From positions 44,277 to 108,276 of the forward strand of contig JAODBK010000038.1 in NCBI GenBank assembly GCA_025463925.1: a stretch of 64,000 bases of DNA. The letters are read 5' to 3'. A program made the position numbers and the translations under genes. Positions 31,795-40,375 of this stretch are shown here, piece after piece. This stretch comes from Acidimicrobiales bacterium (GTDB taxonomy: Bacteria > Actinomycetota > Acidimicrobiia > Acidimicrobiales > AC-14). Below the pieces are notes generated by a model, which saw only the letters and a list, made by a program, of their open reading frames with translations, was not told where the DNA came from and searched no databases. The first letter of the stretch is position 1; each line of letters starts with the position of its first letter.

Positions 31795-33267
31795 TCAGCC
31801 GACGCGGAGCGGGGGCGCGTCGAGCGCGCAGTGGGAGTCGTGGTGCTCGCGCGTGGGTCCCGCCGGTTCGGGGTCGCGGATCATGGCCCACGCGGTCAGC
31901 CCGCCGGCGAACGCCAGCGCGGCGGAGATGCGCGCCGCGGTGTGAAAGCCGTTCACCAAGACATGAGCATCGCGGAAGTCGGCGCCGGTGAGGCCGGCGA
32001 GGGGCGGCAGGGCGGCGACCGCGAGCAGCCCGGCGGCCCGGGCGACGGCGTTGTTCACGCCCGACGCCACGCCGGCATGGCGGACGTCGACCGCGGCCAG
32101 CACCGTCGCGGTCAACGGCGCGACGGTGAGCGACAGGCCCAGGCCGAAGACGATGACCGCCGGCAGCACCGCGGCGAAGTAGTGGTCGCCGGGCGAGATG
32201 CGCGCCATGGCGAGGATGCCGAGGGCCACGATCATCGGCCCGATCGTCATCGGCTTCCGCGGGCCGATGCGCTGCGCCAGCGCGCCGGCTCGCGAGGACA
32301 GGAGCAGCATGAGCAAGGTGATCGGGAGGCTGGCGGCGCCGGCTTCGAGGGGCGAGTACCCCATCGACGTCTGGAGGAAGACCACGAAGAAGAAGAACAC
32401 GCCGCTCAGTGCGGCGTAGATGGCCAGCGTCGCCAGGTTGGCGCCGGTGAACTGTCGCGACCGGAAGACGGCGAGCGGCAGCATCGGATGCGCCTGGCGG
32501 TGTTCGGCCACCACGAACCCGGCCAGCGCGGCCGCTCCCGCCACGGCGGCCGGCACGGTGATGCCGCTCCAATGGTGCGGCGGTCCTTCGATGAGCGAGT
32601 AGGTGACGCCGGCCAACCCGAGCGCGACCAGGCCCGAACCGAGGAAGTCCACCCGACCGGCCGTGGACGGATCGGTGCTCTCGGGCACGTGCCGGACAGC
32701 GACGATCGCCGCGATCCCCGCCAGCGGGAGGTTCAGCAGGAAGATCACGCGCCAGCTGACCGCGCCCACGAGCCACCCGCCGGCCAGCGGCCCGACGGCT
32801 GTCGCCACGCCGCCGAGGCCCGACCACGCGCCGATGGCGGCGCCGCGGTCGTCGGGATGGAACGCCGCCTGGATGATGGCGAGGCTGGCCGGCGTCAGCA
32901 GCGCGCCGCCGATGCCCTGGAGGGCGCGGGCCGCGATTAGCACCCCGATGTTCGGCGCGATCCCGCACACGAGCGATGCCAGCGCGAACCACACCAGGCC
33001 GACCAGGAAGATGCGGCGGCGCCCGAACCGGTCGCCGAGCGAGCCGCCGGGCAGGATCAGCGCGGCCAGGGTGACGAGGTACGCGTCGACCGTCCACTGC
33101 AGGCCGGCGACACCTGCGTGCAGGTCGCGACCGATCGTCGGCAACGCCACGTTGACCACGGTCGCGTCGAGCGCGACGACCGCCGACCCGAGCACCGCGC
33201 CGGCGACGATCCACTTGCCCGAGGCCTCCGAGAAGCGGATGGTGCCGGCGGCGTCGTCATCGGGCAT
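31795..33267 (-). CDS. MFS transporter, DHA2 (14-helix drug:H+ antiporter) family
   Basis: 490 residues, about 14 helices. ALDATVVNVALPTIGRDL in helix 1 is the DHA2 signature, GGSLGDRFGRRRIFLVGL is the MFS motif A between helices 2 and 3, and ALQGIGGALLTPASLAIIQAAF the motif in helix 4-5. Likely exports a hydrophobic compound. Leaderless ATG 33267 with minus-strand TACCCT at 33276-33281, 8 nt upstream. Divergent from the amidohydrolase gene at 33349. Confidence 0.9.
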   Translation of the reverse strand: MPDDDAAGTIRFSEASGKWIVAGAVLGSAVVALDATVVNVALPTIGRDLHAGVAGLQWTVDAYLVTLAALILPGGSLGDRFGRRRIFLVGLVWFALASLVCGIAPNIGVLIAARALQGIGGALLTPASLAIIQAAFHPDDRGAAIGAWSGLGGVATAVGPLAGGWLVGAVSWRVIFLLNLPLAGIAAIVAVRHVPESTDPSTAGRVDFLGSGLVALGLAGVTYSLIEGPPHHWSGITVPAAVAGAAALAGFVVAEHRQAHPMLPLAVFRSRQFTGANLATLAIYAALSGVFFFFVVFLQTSMGYSPLEAGAASLPITLLMLLLSSRAGALAQRIGPRKPMTIGPMIVALGILAMARISPGDHYFAAVLPAVIVFGLGLSLTVAPLTATVLAAVDVRHAGVASGVNNAVARAAGLLAVAALPPLAGLTGADFRDAHVLVNGFHTAARISAALAFAGGLTAWAMIRDPEPAGPTREHHDSHCALDAPPLRVG

Positions 33268-33275
33268 GCATTCGG

Positions 33276-33281
33276 AGGGTA
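33276..33281 (-). promoter_or_regulatory. -10 element of a leaderless promoter
   Basis: TACCCT (minus strand), 8 nt before the ATG at 33267 of the MFS gene. Confidence 0.5.
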
Positions 33282-33295
33282 ACCGGCCGCGCCTT

Positions 33296-33301
33296 TACTG
33301 T
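33296..33301 (+). promoter_or_regulatory. -10 element of the amidohydrolase gene
   Basis: TACTGT; transcription would begin near 33308, so the palindrome at 33315-33327 falls just downstream of the start site. Confidence 0.5.
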
Positions 33302-33314
33302 GCCGGGTCATTGT

Positions 33315-33327
33315 GGAACGCTGTTCC
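33315..33327. promoter_or_regulatory. Palindrome, probable TetR operator (site 1)
   Basis: GGAAC-GCT-GTTCC, perfect 5-bp arms, and it continues into GGAAC to make a second overlapping palindrome GTTCCGGAAC. A near-identical site lies at 37292-37304 in front of the operon that encodes a TetR regulator. Confidence 0.7.
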
Positions 33328-33348
33328 GGAACACCGAAGGGGGATTCC

Positions 33349-34581
33349 GTGACCGACCGGGACGCGTCCGACCACTACGTCGTCATCTCGGCCGACGGCC
33401 ACGCGGGCGCCGACCTCTTGGAGTACCGGCCGTTCCTCGCGAAGGAGTGGCTGGCCGAGTTCGACGCGTGGGCCGCGGCCTACGTCAATCCCTTCGCGGA
33501 CCTGCTCGACCCGGATGTCGCGCCGAAGAGCTGGGACAGCGATCGTCGCCAGCGCGAGCTCGAGGCCGACGGCATCGCGGCCGAGGTGCTGTTCCCCAAC
33601 ACCATCCCGCCGTTCTTCCCGTCGGGCAACCTGCTGGCCCCGCCGCCGACCGTCGCCGAGCACGACCGCCGCTGGGCCGGCATCCGGGCCCACAACACCT
33701 GGCTCGCCGACTTCTGCGCGAAGGTCCCGGGCCGGCGCGCCGGCATCGGGCAGGTCCTCCTGCACGACGTCGACGCCGCGGTCGCCGAGGTCCGCCGCAT
33801 CAAGGAGCTGGGCCTCACCGGCGGGGTGTTGCTCCCCGGCGTCGCGCCGAACACCGATCTGCCGCCGCTGTTCGCCGACGAGTACGAGCCGTTGTGGGCG
33901 GTGTGCGAGGAGCTCGACGTCGTCGTCAACCATCACGGGGGCGGCGGGCTGCCGGAGTTCGGCGTCGAGCCGATCGACCGGACGATCCTCCTGATCGAGC
34001 TGCCGATCTTCTCGCACCGCGCGATGTGGCACCTGATCTTCGCCGGTGTGTTCGAGCGCCACCCGGCACTGAAGTTCGCGCTGACCGAGCAGGGGACGGG
34101 CTGGATCCCCGGCGGCCTCCGCAGCCTCGACTGGTTCTACCGCCGCATGATGCGCGCCGGCACCCCCGAGAGCCTGTTCGGCGGCCAGGTGGCGCGGAAG
34201 CTGTCGCTCACGCCGAGCGAGTACTTCGCGCGGAACTGCTATGTGGGGGCCAGCTTCCTCCGCCCGATCGAGTGCACGGTCCGTCACGACATCGGCGTCG
34301 ACCGGATCATGTGGGGGAGCGACTACCCGCACAGCGAAGGGTCGTGGCCGTACACCCGTGAGGCGCTCCGGGCGTCCTTCGCCGACGTGCCCGAGCCCGA
34401 GGTGCGAGCGATGCTGGCCGGCACCGCGGCCGGCGTCTACGGGTTCGACCTCGACCTGCTCGGCCAGGTCGCCGGTCGCATCGGCCCGACCGTCGACGAG
34501 GTCGCGAAGCCGCTCGACCGCTACCCGCCCGACTCCACCTGCAACGCCTTCGACGAGGACGCCATCATCCGCGCCTGGTGA
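33349..34581 (+). CDS. Amidohydrolase-2 family metal-dependent hydrolase/decarboxylase
   Basis: 410 residues from GTG 33349; AAGGGGG lies 5 nt upstream. VISADGHAGADLLEYRPFL, VVVNHHGGGGLPEFG, ELPIFSHRAMWHLIFAGVFERHPALKFALTEQGTGWIPGGL and RIMWGSDYPHSEGSWPYT are the metal-binding strands of the ACMSD-like barrel; family members decarboxylate or hydrolyse catabolic intermediates. It is a paralogue of the protein encoded at 35224-36486, with the same motifs in the same order. The operator-like palindrome in its leader suggests control by the TetR protein encoded just downstream on the other strand. Confidence 0.87.
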   Translation: MTDRDASDHYVVISADGHAGADLLEYRPFLAKEWLAEFDAWAAAYVNPFADLLDPDVAPKSWDSDRRQRELEADGIAAEVLFPNTIPPFFPSGNLLAPPPTVAEHDRRWAGIRAHNTWLADFCAKVPGRRAGIGQVLLHDVDAAVAEVRRIKELGLTGGVLLPGVAPNTDLPPLFADEYEPLWAVCEELDVVVNHHGGGGLPEFGVEPIDRTILLIELPIFSHRAMWHLIFAGVFERHPALKFALTEQGTGWIPGGLRSLDWFYRRMMRAGTPESLFGGQVARKLSLTPSEYFARNCYVGASFLRPIECTVRHDIGVDRIMWGSDYPHSEGSWPYTREALRASFADVPEPEVRAMLAGTAAGVYGFDLDLLGQVAGRIGPTVDEVAKPLDRYPPDSTCNAFDEDAIIRAW

Positions 34582-34594
34582 CCGCCGCCAACGC

Positions 34595-35227
34595 TCAGAG
34601 GAGCGAGCGGAGGAGGCGGGACAGGGAGAACTCGAAGAGGTCGTCGGTGTCCGGGGCCTTGCGCATCTCGGCGAGGAGGCCGGGCTCGATGGCGTCGTCG
34701 TTCACCTTGCGCCACGCCGACTGGGTCGGCGGGGTGCCGGGCGGCGGCGGTGGGAGGCCTTCCAACAGGATGAACCCGCCGACGAGGAACAGCACCGAAC
34801 GCACCGCACGCGCCGCGTCGGCGCCCGACAGCCCGGCGGCGGTCACCTCACGCGCCAGCGCGACCTGACCCGGGAACGACGTCGCCGGACCTCGCCCCAG
34901 CTCGTGCGCGAGGGACACCAGCTCGGGGTGGTCGCGCACCTGCCGGCGGATCGTCCGCGCGATCGACGCGACGCGCTCGGCCGGCGTCGCGCCCGACGCG
35001 TGGATGTCGCCCAACTCGGCGAGCAGCTCGTCGACGAGCTGGTTGAGGACCTGCTCGCGGCTGCCGGCGTGGCGGTAGATCGACGGCGGCGCGACCCCGA
35101 GCTCGGCCGCCAGCTTGCGCATGCTCACCGACGCGGCACCGCCGGACTCGACCATTCGCCGGCCGGCGTCGAGCACCGCGCGGCGGGTGGTGGCGCCCGG
35201 CCGGCCGGGCGACACCGCGTTGGTCAC
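34595..35227 (-). CDS. TetR-family transcriptional regulator
   Basis: 210 residues from GTG 35227. The helix-turn-helix is ASVSMRKLAAELGVAPPSIYRHAGSREQVLNQLVDELL (residues ~30-68), followed by a ligand-binding helical domain ending near the C-terminus (TDDLFEFSLSRLL). GTG overlaps the amidohydrolase stop by 4 bp (GTGA), so it is the third gene of the operon starting at 37262. Likely represses its own operon and the divergent-facing amidohydrolase gene through GGAAC(A/G)CTGTT(A/C)C sites (inference). A polyproline loop GLPPPPPGTPP sits in the ligand domain. Confidence 0.9.
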   Translation of the reverse strand: MTNAVSPGRPGATTRRAVLDAGRRMVESGGAASVSMRKLAAELGVAPPSIYRHAGSREQVLNQLVDELLAELGDIHASGATPAERVASIARTIRRQVRDHPELVSLAHELGRGPATSFPGQVALAREVTAAGLSGADAARAVRSVLFLVGGFILLEGLPPPPPGTPPTQSAWRKVNDDAIEPGLLAEMRKAPDTDDLFEFSLSRLLRSLL

Positions 35228-36486
35228 GTCGCCGCGCCCGGCGCGACCAGGCCTTCCTTCCACCATCGGGCGGCGCGCACCGCGTCACGGTCGACGGCCA
35301 GCCCGGCGTCCTGGCCGAGATCGGACGGCGTCGGCCCGATCTCGTCGGCCAGCGGCCGGAGCGCGCCCACGTCGAAGTTGTAGACGGATGCGGCGGTCGA
35401 GCCGAGCATCCGGATGGCGTCCTCGACCGGCACGTCGTGGAACGTCTCCTCGAGCCGGGCGACGGTGTTCGGCCACGTGCCCTCGGGGTGGGGGAAGTCG
35501 TTGCCCCACATCAGCGTCCCCACACCGATGACGTACCGGCGCCGCACCTCCTCGCGCGACATCGTCGACGCGCCGATGAAGATGTTGTCGCCGAAGTAGT
35601 CGCTCGGCAGCCGGCTGACCTTGCCGGCGAGCTGCGCGGCCAGCTTCTTGGTGGTGTGGCCGCCGCCGAGGTACGTGTCCCACTTCCACAACATGTCGGC
35701 GGCCCAGTACGCCGCGCTCTCGGTGACGACGTACTTCAGCCGCGGGAAGCGCTCGAACGCGCCCGAGAACAGCAGGAACCACATCGGTCGGGCCGCCCAC
35801 CAGACGACCTCGGCGAGGTAGATGCCGATGTTGTCCCCGTACTCGTCCTGCGGAGCCTCGCCGGAATGCGTGTGCACCGGCATGTCGTGGGCCTGGCACG
35901 CGGCCCACACCTTGTCGTAGGCCGGGTCGTGGTACGGCGTGCGGTGGTGCCACATCGTCGGGATGAGGATGCCGCCGCGCAGGCCGTTCTCGGCGGCCCA
36001 CTCGATCTCCGCCACGGCGCGGTCGATGTCGTGACTGATCGGCACCAGCGCGACACCGGCCCGCCGCGACGGATTGACCGCGCAGAGCTCGGCGAGGAAG
36101 CGGTTGTGGGCCCGGGCGCCGGCGAACGCCAGCTCGGGATCGGCGATGGCGCCGGCCGAGAGCCCGGCGCCGAACGGCGGCGACTCCATGCCGGTGATGG
36201 CGTCGGCGTCGGGGAACAGCACCTCGCCGGCCACGCCGTCGGCGTTGAGCTCCTTGTCGCGGCGCTCGCTGTCCCACGCGCCCTGGAGCCCCTCCTGCTC
36301 CTCCCATGCGTTGATGTAGTCGGCGTTCTCGGCCATCTTCGCCGCCCGGTCGGCCTGCTTCTCGGCGAGGAATCCGTCGAACGCGGCGTGGTACTTCGGG
36401 TCGAGGTACGGCCGGTACTCCGGGCACGGCAGGCCGGCGTGGCAGTCGGACGAGATGATGAGGTAGCGCTCGTCGCCGCCCATCAC
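35224..36486 (-). CDS. Amidohydrolase-2 family metal-dependent hydrolase/decarboxylase (paralogue)
   Basis: 420 residues. YLIISSDCHAGLPCPEYRPYLDPKYH, DMPVHTHSGEAPQDEYG, WFLLFSGAFERFPRLKYVVTESAAYWAADML and TLMWGNDFPHPEGTWPNT match, motif for motif, the enzyme at 33349-34581. The first strand reads DCH where the paralogue has DGH. Starts by a 4-bp ATGA overlap with the acetoacetate decarboxylase-like gene. The two paralogues may act on successive or related intermediates of one pathway. ATG 36483 is an alternative start three bases in. Confidence 0.87.
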   Translation of the reverse strand: MMGGDERYLIISSDCHAGLPCPEYRPYLDPKYHAAFDGFLAEKQADRAAKMAENADYINAWEEQEGLQGAWDSERRDKELNADGVAGEVLFPDADAITGMESPPFGAGLSAGAIADPELAFAGARAHNRFLAELCAVNPSRRAGVALVPISHDIDRAVAEIEWAAENGLRGGILIPTMWHHRTPYHDPAYDKVWAACQAHDMPVHTHSGEAPQDEYGDNIGIYLAEVVWWAARPMWFLLFSGAFERFPRLKYVVTESAAYWAADMLWKWDTYLGGGHTTKKLAAQLAGKVSRLPSDYFGDNIFIGASTMSREEVRRRYVIGVGTLMWGNDFPHPEGTWPNTVARLEETFHDVPVEDAIRMLGSTAASVYNFDVGALRPLADEIGPTPSDLGQDAGLAVDRDAVRAARWWKEGLVAPGAAT

Positions 36487-37262
36487 TTGCCGCCCAGCAC
36501 CGACAGGTCGTCGTACCGCTGGTGGACGTACGGGAGCAGCCAGTCGCTCGGCACCCGGCTGTGGATCTCACCGGTCTGGAACGTGGTGCGCTCGGCGAAG
36601 GTGACCTCGCGTACCTCGCGCACGACGATGTCGGCGACCGGGTCGACCGGTGACTCGCCGAGCGTGATCCGGCCCTCGATGCGCTGCAGCACGCGGGCCC
36701 GCTCCTTCTTGTAGCAGTAGACGAGCGCGGGGTCGTTGTCGAAGCCCTTGCCGTCCGGATTCATGAGGAACTTGAAGTAGAAGTCGGTCTTCGTGCGCTC
36801 GCCGGGCAGCGGCAGGTCCTCGGCGATGCGGCCGGCGATCTCGATCACGGTGAACCCGAGGCGCTCGACCACGCCGCGCACGTGGTCGCCGTCGCGCTCG
36901 ACGAACACGTTGGCGATCTTCTTGGGCTCGCCATACGTCTCGCGGCCGCCCACCGTCGCCTGCTCGGTGGTCATCGGCATGAACAGTGGGTATTCGCCCT
37001 CGGTGCCCTCGTGCCGGGCCCGCACCGCGTAGTAGCCGGCACCGAACGTCGGCAGCCCGGGCATGTCGACGATGGTGATCGTCGCCCGCACCAGTGGCTC
37101 CGACGGTGGTTCGAGGGGCGGCGGCAGCACCGCGGCGATGATCTCGGGATCGGTCTCGTAGATCGCGGTGATCGCCTGCGACCAGATCTCCCCGGACTGC
37201 GTCGCCTCCAGCTCGCGGTTGCGCTGCTGCTCCGGCTGACGTGCTCCGTACCGCACCGACAT
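36483..37262 (-). CDS. Acetoacetate decarboxylase-family protein
   Basis: 259 residues. GGRETYGEPKKIANVFVERDGDHVRGVVERLG contains the PKK segment with the Schiff-base Lys region of acetoacetate decarboxylase; GYYAVRARHEGTEGEYPLFMPMTTEQATVGGRE and FYFKFLMNPDGKG are other family strands. Members include decarboxylases and aldolase-dehydratases, so the reaction is not certain. GGGGAGGG lies 5 nt before ATG 37262. First gene of the operon ADC-like, amidohydrolase, TetR, all joined by 4-bp overlaps; an operator-like palindrome lies 30 bp upstream. Confidence 0.85.
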   Translation of the reverse strand: MSVRYGARQPEQQRNRELEATQSGEIWSQAITAIYETDPEIIAAVLPPPLEPPSEPLVRATITIVDMPGLPTFGAGYYAVRARHEGTEGEYPLFMPMTTEQATVGGRETYGEPKKIANVFVERDGDHVRGVVERLGFTVIEIAGRIAEDLPLPGERTKTDFYFKFLMNPDGKGFDNDPALVYCYKKERARVLQRIEGRITLGESPVDPVADIVVREVREVTFAERTTFQTGEIHSRVPSDWLLPYVHQRYDDLSVLGGK

Positions 37263-37291
37263 GTGGCCCTCCCCGGTCCCGGCGGATTACC

Positions 37292-37304
37292 GGAACACTG
37301 TTAC
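37292..37304. promoter_or_regulatory. Palindrome, probable TetR operator (site 2)
   Basis: GGAAC-ACT-GTTAC, one mismatch from a perfect palindrome and differing at two positions from site 1 (33315-33327). It precedes the operon that encodes the TetR regulator. Confidence 0.65.
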
Positions 37305-37338
37305 ACAAGGAGGGTCGGACTGTCGAGGGACGCGGGCG

Positions 37339-37521
37339 CTACAGGTGCTCGGCCTCGACGTTGGGGAGGTCGTCGAGGCCGGTCGCGGCCCGCGCGACCT
37401 GCTGCAGCCATTCGGTGTGCTCCTGGTCCGGCGGCGCCGCGGCCACGGACCGGCGGGCTCGAACGGCGAGCGCCGCGGAGACGAGCGCGATCACGACGGC
37501 AGCAGCCACGAGGATGAGCAC
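37339..37521 (-). CDS. Small single-helix membrane protein
   Basis: 60 residues from GTG 37521, chosen because GAAGGG at 37527-37532 is 5 nt upstream; GTG 37527 or 37551 would lengthen it. One N-terminal membrane segment (LILVAAAVVIALVSAALAVRARRS) and a short acidic cytoplasmic tail (EHTEWLQQVARAATGLDDLPNVEAEHL). No family recognised. Lies between the TetR operon and the ABC exporter genes. Confidence 0.55.
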   Translation of the reverse strand: MLILVAAAVVIALVSAALAVRARRSVAAAPPDQEHTEWLQQVARAATGLDDLPNVEAEHL

Positions 37522-37585
37522 GGACACCCTTCGGTGCGACCCGCGGTCCACTTGAGAGGCATTCCGAGGTGACTAGTCATCCGAG

Positions 37586-38407
37586 TCATCCCAGCCGGTA
37601 GCGGCGCACCGCCAGCGCGGTGAACACCGCGACGATGGCGACCCACCACGCTGCGAAGTGCCAGGCCGCGGTCGCGGTGTGGGACCCGCCGAACGCCAGC
37701 CCGCGCGCGGTGTCGATTGCCGCGGTCACCGGGTTCACCTTGGCCAGCGGCTGCATCCACCCCGGCAGGCGGTTCACCGGCGCGAACGCCGAGCTGGTGA
37801 AGATCAGCGGCAGGATCGGGATGAACGCCGCCGCCTGCACGCTCTCCGGATCGCGAAGCGTCAACCCGAGCCAGGCCGAGAACGCGGTGAGCGCCATGCC
37901 GAACAGGACGACGACCACCATCATGCCGACTGCCGCCAGCGCGCCGTTGTGGAAACGGAAACCGATGATCGATGCCGCGATCACGAGCAGCACGGACTGG
38001 ATGCCGAGTCGCAGGCTGTCACTGACGGTTCGGCCGACGAGGAAGGCGGAGCGGGCGATCGGCAGCGACCGGAAGCGATCGATCATGCCGGTGTGCAGAT
38101 CGTTGGCGATGCCGACACCCGTGCCCATTGCCGAGAACACCATCGTCTGCACGATCACACCGGGCACGACGAAGTTCTTGTACGACGTGCCCGGCACGCG
38201 GGCGACGCCGGCGAAGACGTACGCGAACAGGATCAGTTGCAGCAGCGGCTGGATCGTCGAGAAGACGATGAGCCGCGTGTTGCGCAGCACCTTGCGGAGG
38301 TTGCGGCCGGCGACGAGCGCGATGTCGGCGACGACCCGCGCCGGCGGCAGCGCCGCCCGGCTCTCCGGCGTACCGGCGAGCTGCGCCGGGAGGGTGATGC
38401 CGGCCAT
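37586..38407 (-). CDS. ABC-2 type (DrrB-like) exporter permease
   Basis: 273 residues with six helices. RNLRKVLRNTRLIVFSTIQPLLQLILFAYVFAG, then MIDRFRSLPIARSAFLVGRTVSDSLR (ABC-2 coupling region) and ALTAFSAWLGLTLRDPESVQAAAFIPILPLIFTSSAFAPVNRLPGWMQPLAKVNPVTAAIDTAR (DrrB signature). ATG 38407 overlaps the ATPase stop by one base (TGATG). Exports lipids or drugs in related systems; substrate unknown. Confidence 0.9.
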   Translation of the reverse strand: MAGITLPAQLAGTPESRAALPPARVVADIALVAGRNLRKVLRNTRLIVFSTIQPLLQLILFAYVFAGVARVPGTSYKNFVVPGVIVQTMVFSAMGTGVGIANDLHTGMIDRFRSLPIARSAFLVGRTVSDSLRLGIQSVLLVIAASIIGFRFHNGALAAVGMMVVVVLFGMALTAFSAWLGLTLRDPESVQAAAFIPILPLIFTSSAFAPVNRLPGWMQPLAKVNPVTAAIDTARGLAFGGSHTATAAWHFAAWWVAIVAVFTALAVRRYRLG

Positions 38408-39408
38408 CAGGCGCCCATCATCGAACGGCGGCGCGCCGACGGGGCCGCCATCTCGGGTCGCTCGTCGGCGACGTGGCCGGTGAGGCTGAGGAAGACGTCG
38501 TCGAGCGACGGCCGGCGCAGTCCGATGTCGGCGACCGGCACGTGGGCGGCGTCCAGCGCCCGCACCGCCTCGATCAGCGCGGCGGCGCCGCTCACGGGCA
38601 CGAGCACCGACCCGAGCTCGGCGTCGACCGTGAGCTCGTCCTCGGGCACGCCGAACGCCTTGGCCAGCGTGGCTGCGGCATCGGCGGTGCGGGCCCGATC
38701 GGCGAGCTTCAGATCCAGCACGTCGCCGCCGACCGCGGCCTTCAGCTCGTCGGCCGTGCCTTCGGCGATGACGAGGCCGCCGTCGATCACCGAGATCCGG
38801 TCGGTGAGCTGGTCGGCTTCTTCGAGGTACTGCGTGGTGAGCACGATCGTCGTGCCCTGCGCGCGCAGCCCGTGGATGACGTCCCACAGCTGGAGCCGGC
38901 TGCGCGGGTCGAGGCCGGTCGTCGGCTCGTCGAGGAAGAGCACCGGCGGCGCGACCATCAAGCTGGCCGCGAGGTCGAGGCGACGGCGCATCCCACCGGA
39001 GTACGTGCGAAGCAGGCGGTCGGACGCCTCGACCAGCGAGAACGCCGACAGCAGCACCGCGGCCCGTTCGGACGCGGCCCGTTTCGCCATCCGGCTGAGC
39101 CGGCCGACCAGCACCAGGTTCTCGCGGCCGGAGAGGTCGTCGTCGACCGCGGCGTACTGGCCGGTGAGGCCGATGACGGCGCGCACCAGTTGCGGCGACC
39201 GGGCGACGTCGTAGCCCGCCACCGCGGCCCGGCCCCCGTCGGGCCGGAGCAGGGTGGTGAGGATTCGAATGGTGGTCGTCTTGCCGGCGCCGTTCGGGCC
39301 GAGGAGGCCGACGACGGTGCCTTCCTCGACCGAGAAGTCGACACCGGCCAACGCCGTGAACGATCCGAAACGCTTGACCAGCCCCTCGGCGACGACGCCG
39401 CCGCTCAC
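38407..39408 (-). CDS. DrrA-like ABC exporter ATPase
   Basis: 333 residues from GTG 39408. Walker A GPNGAGKTTTIRILTTLLRPDGG, signature TYSGGMRRRLDLAASLM, Walker B VLFLDEPTTGLDPRSR and VLTTQYLEEADQLTDRI are typical of daunorubicin-resistance type ATPases; the ~90-residue C-terminal domain (DELTVDAELGSVLVPVSG...RRPSLDDVFLSLTGH) is the DrrA assembly domain. In-frame sequence upstream of 39408 has no ABC character and overlaps the divergent epimerase gene. Paired with the permease downstream. Confidence 0.92.
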   Translation of the reverse strand: MSGGVVAEGLVKRFGSFTALAGVDFSVEEGTVVGLLGPNGAGKTTTIRILTTLLRPDGGRAAVAGYDVARSPQLVRAVIGLTGQYAAVDDDLSGRENLVLVGRLSRMAKRAASERAAVLLSAFSLVEASDRLLRTYSGGMRRRLDLAASLMVAPPVLFLDEPTTGLDPRSRLQLWDVIHGLRAQGTTIVLTTQYLEEADQLTDRISVIDGGLVIAEGTADELKAAVGGDVLDLKLADRARTADAAATLAKAFGVPEDELTVDAELGSVLVPVSGAAALIEAVRALDAAHVPVADIGLRRPSLDDVFLSLTGHVADERPEMAAPSARRRSMMGA

Positions 39409-39445
39409 CTCGCAGTCACCATGGCCCGTGCACTCTAGGACGGGC

Positions 39446-39451
39446 GATACT
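39446..39451 (+). promoter_or_regulatory. -10 element of a leaderless promoter
   Basis: GATACT (close to TATACT), 6 nt before the ATG at 39458. Confidence 0.45.
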
Positions 39452-39457
39452 CGCGGG

Positions 39458-40375
39458 ATGACAGCTCTGAGCGGCGAGAAGATCCTCATCACCGGCGCCA
39501 CCGGGCAGGTCGCCCTGCCGGTGGCGATCGCGTTGGCGGCCGACAGCGAGGTGTGGGCGATCGCCCGCTTCAACGACGCCGGCGCGCGCGCCCGGTTGGA
39601 GGCCGCCGGCGTGAAGTGCGTCGTGGTCGACTTCGAGAAGGCCGACTTCACGGGAGTGCCCGACGATTTCGGGTACGTCCTCAACTTCGGCGTCGCCAAG
39701 ACCAACGACTTCGACCGCGACCTCGCCGGCAATGCCGAGGCCACTGGCCTGCTGATGGCTCACTGCCGTTCGGCGCGCGCGTTCCTCCACTGCTCGTCCA
39801 CCGCGGTGTACCAGCCCGACGGGCACCACCGCTTCGCCGAGACCGACCCGCTCGGCGACAACCACCGCGCCTTCGGGTTCATGCCCACCTACAGCATCAG
39901 CAAGATCGCCACCGAAGCAGTCGTGCGCACCGAGGCGCGCCAGCTGAACCTGCCGACGACGATCGCGCGGCTGTCGGCCCCGTTCGGCGACAACGGCGGC
40001 TGGCCGGCCTTCCACCTCGAGATGATGATCGCCGGCCACGCGGTTCCGGTTCACGTCGACGCGCCGAGTGAGTACAACCTGATCCACGAGGACGACATCA
40101 TCGCCACCGTCCCCCGGCTGCTCGACGCCGCCGCGGTGCCGGCCACCATCGTGAACTGGGCCGGGAACGAGATCGTCAGCATCGAGGACTGGTGCGCCGA
40201 GCTCGGCCGGCTCACCGGCCTCGACCCGACGTTCGGCCCGACCGAGCGCACCATCGAGAGCGTCGCCATCGACACCACGAAGATGCACGAGCTGATCGGC
40301 GCGTGCGCGGTGGACTGGCGCGACGGGTTGCGCCGGATGGTGCAGGCCCGGCACCCGGAGCTCCTACAGCACTGA
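39458..40375 (+). CDS. NAD-dependent epimerase/dehydratase family protein (extended SDR)
   Basis: 305 residues. ILITGATGQVALPVAIALA binds the dinucleotide (TGxxGxxx, with Ala in place of the last Gly), HCSSTAVYQPDGHHRFAE contributes the catalytic Ser, and TYSISKIATEAVVR the YxxxK pair. The family acts on nucleotide sugars or small carbonyl compounds; the substrate is unknown. The 3' end overlaps the convergent F420 oxidoreductase gene by 12 bp. Confidence 0.88.
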   Translation: MTALSGEKILITGATGQVALPVAIALAADSEVWAIARFNDAGARARLEAAGVKCVVVDFEKADFTGVPDDFGYVLNFGVAKTNDFDRDLAGNAEATGLLMAHCRSARAFLHCSSTAVYQPDGHHRFAETDPLGDNHRAFGFMPTYSISKIATEAVVRTEARQLNLPTTIARLSAPFGDNGGWPAFHLEMMIAGHAVPVHVDAPSEYNLIHEDDIIATVPRLLDAAAVPATIVNWAGNEIVSIEDWCAELGRLTGLDPTFGPTERTIESVAIDTTKMHELIGACAVDWRDGLRRMVQARHPELLQH

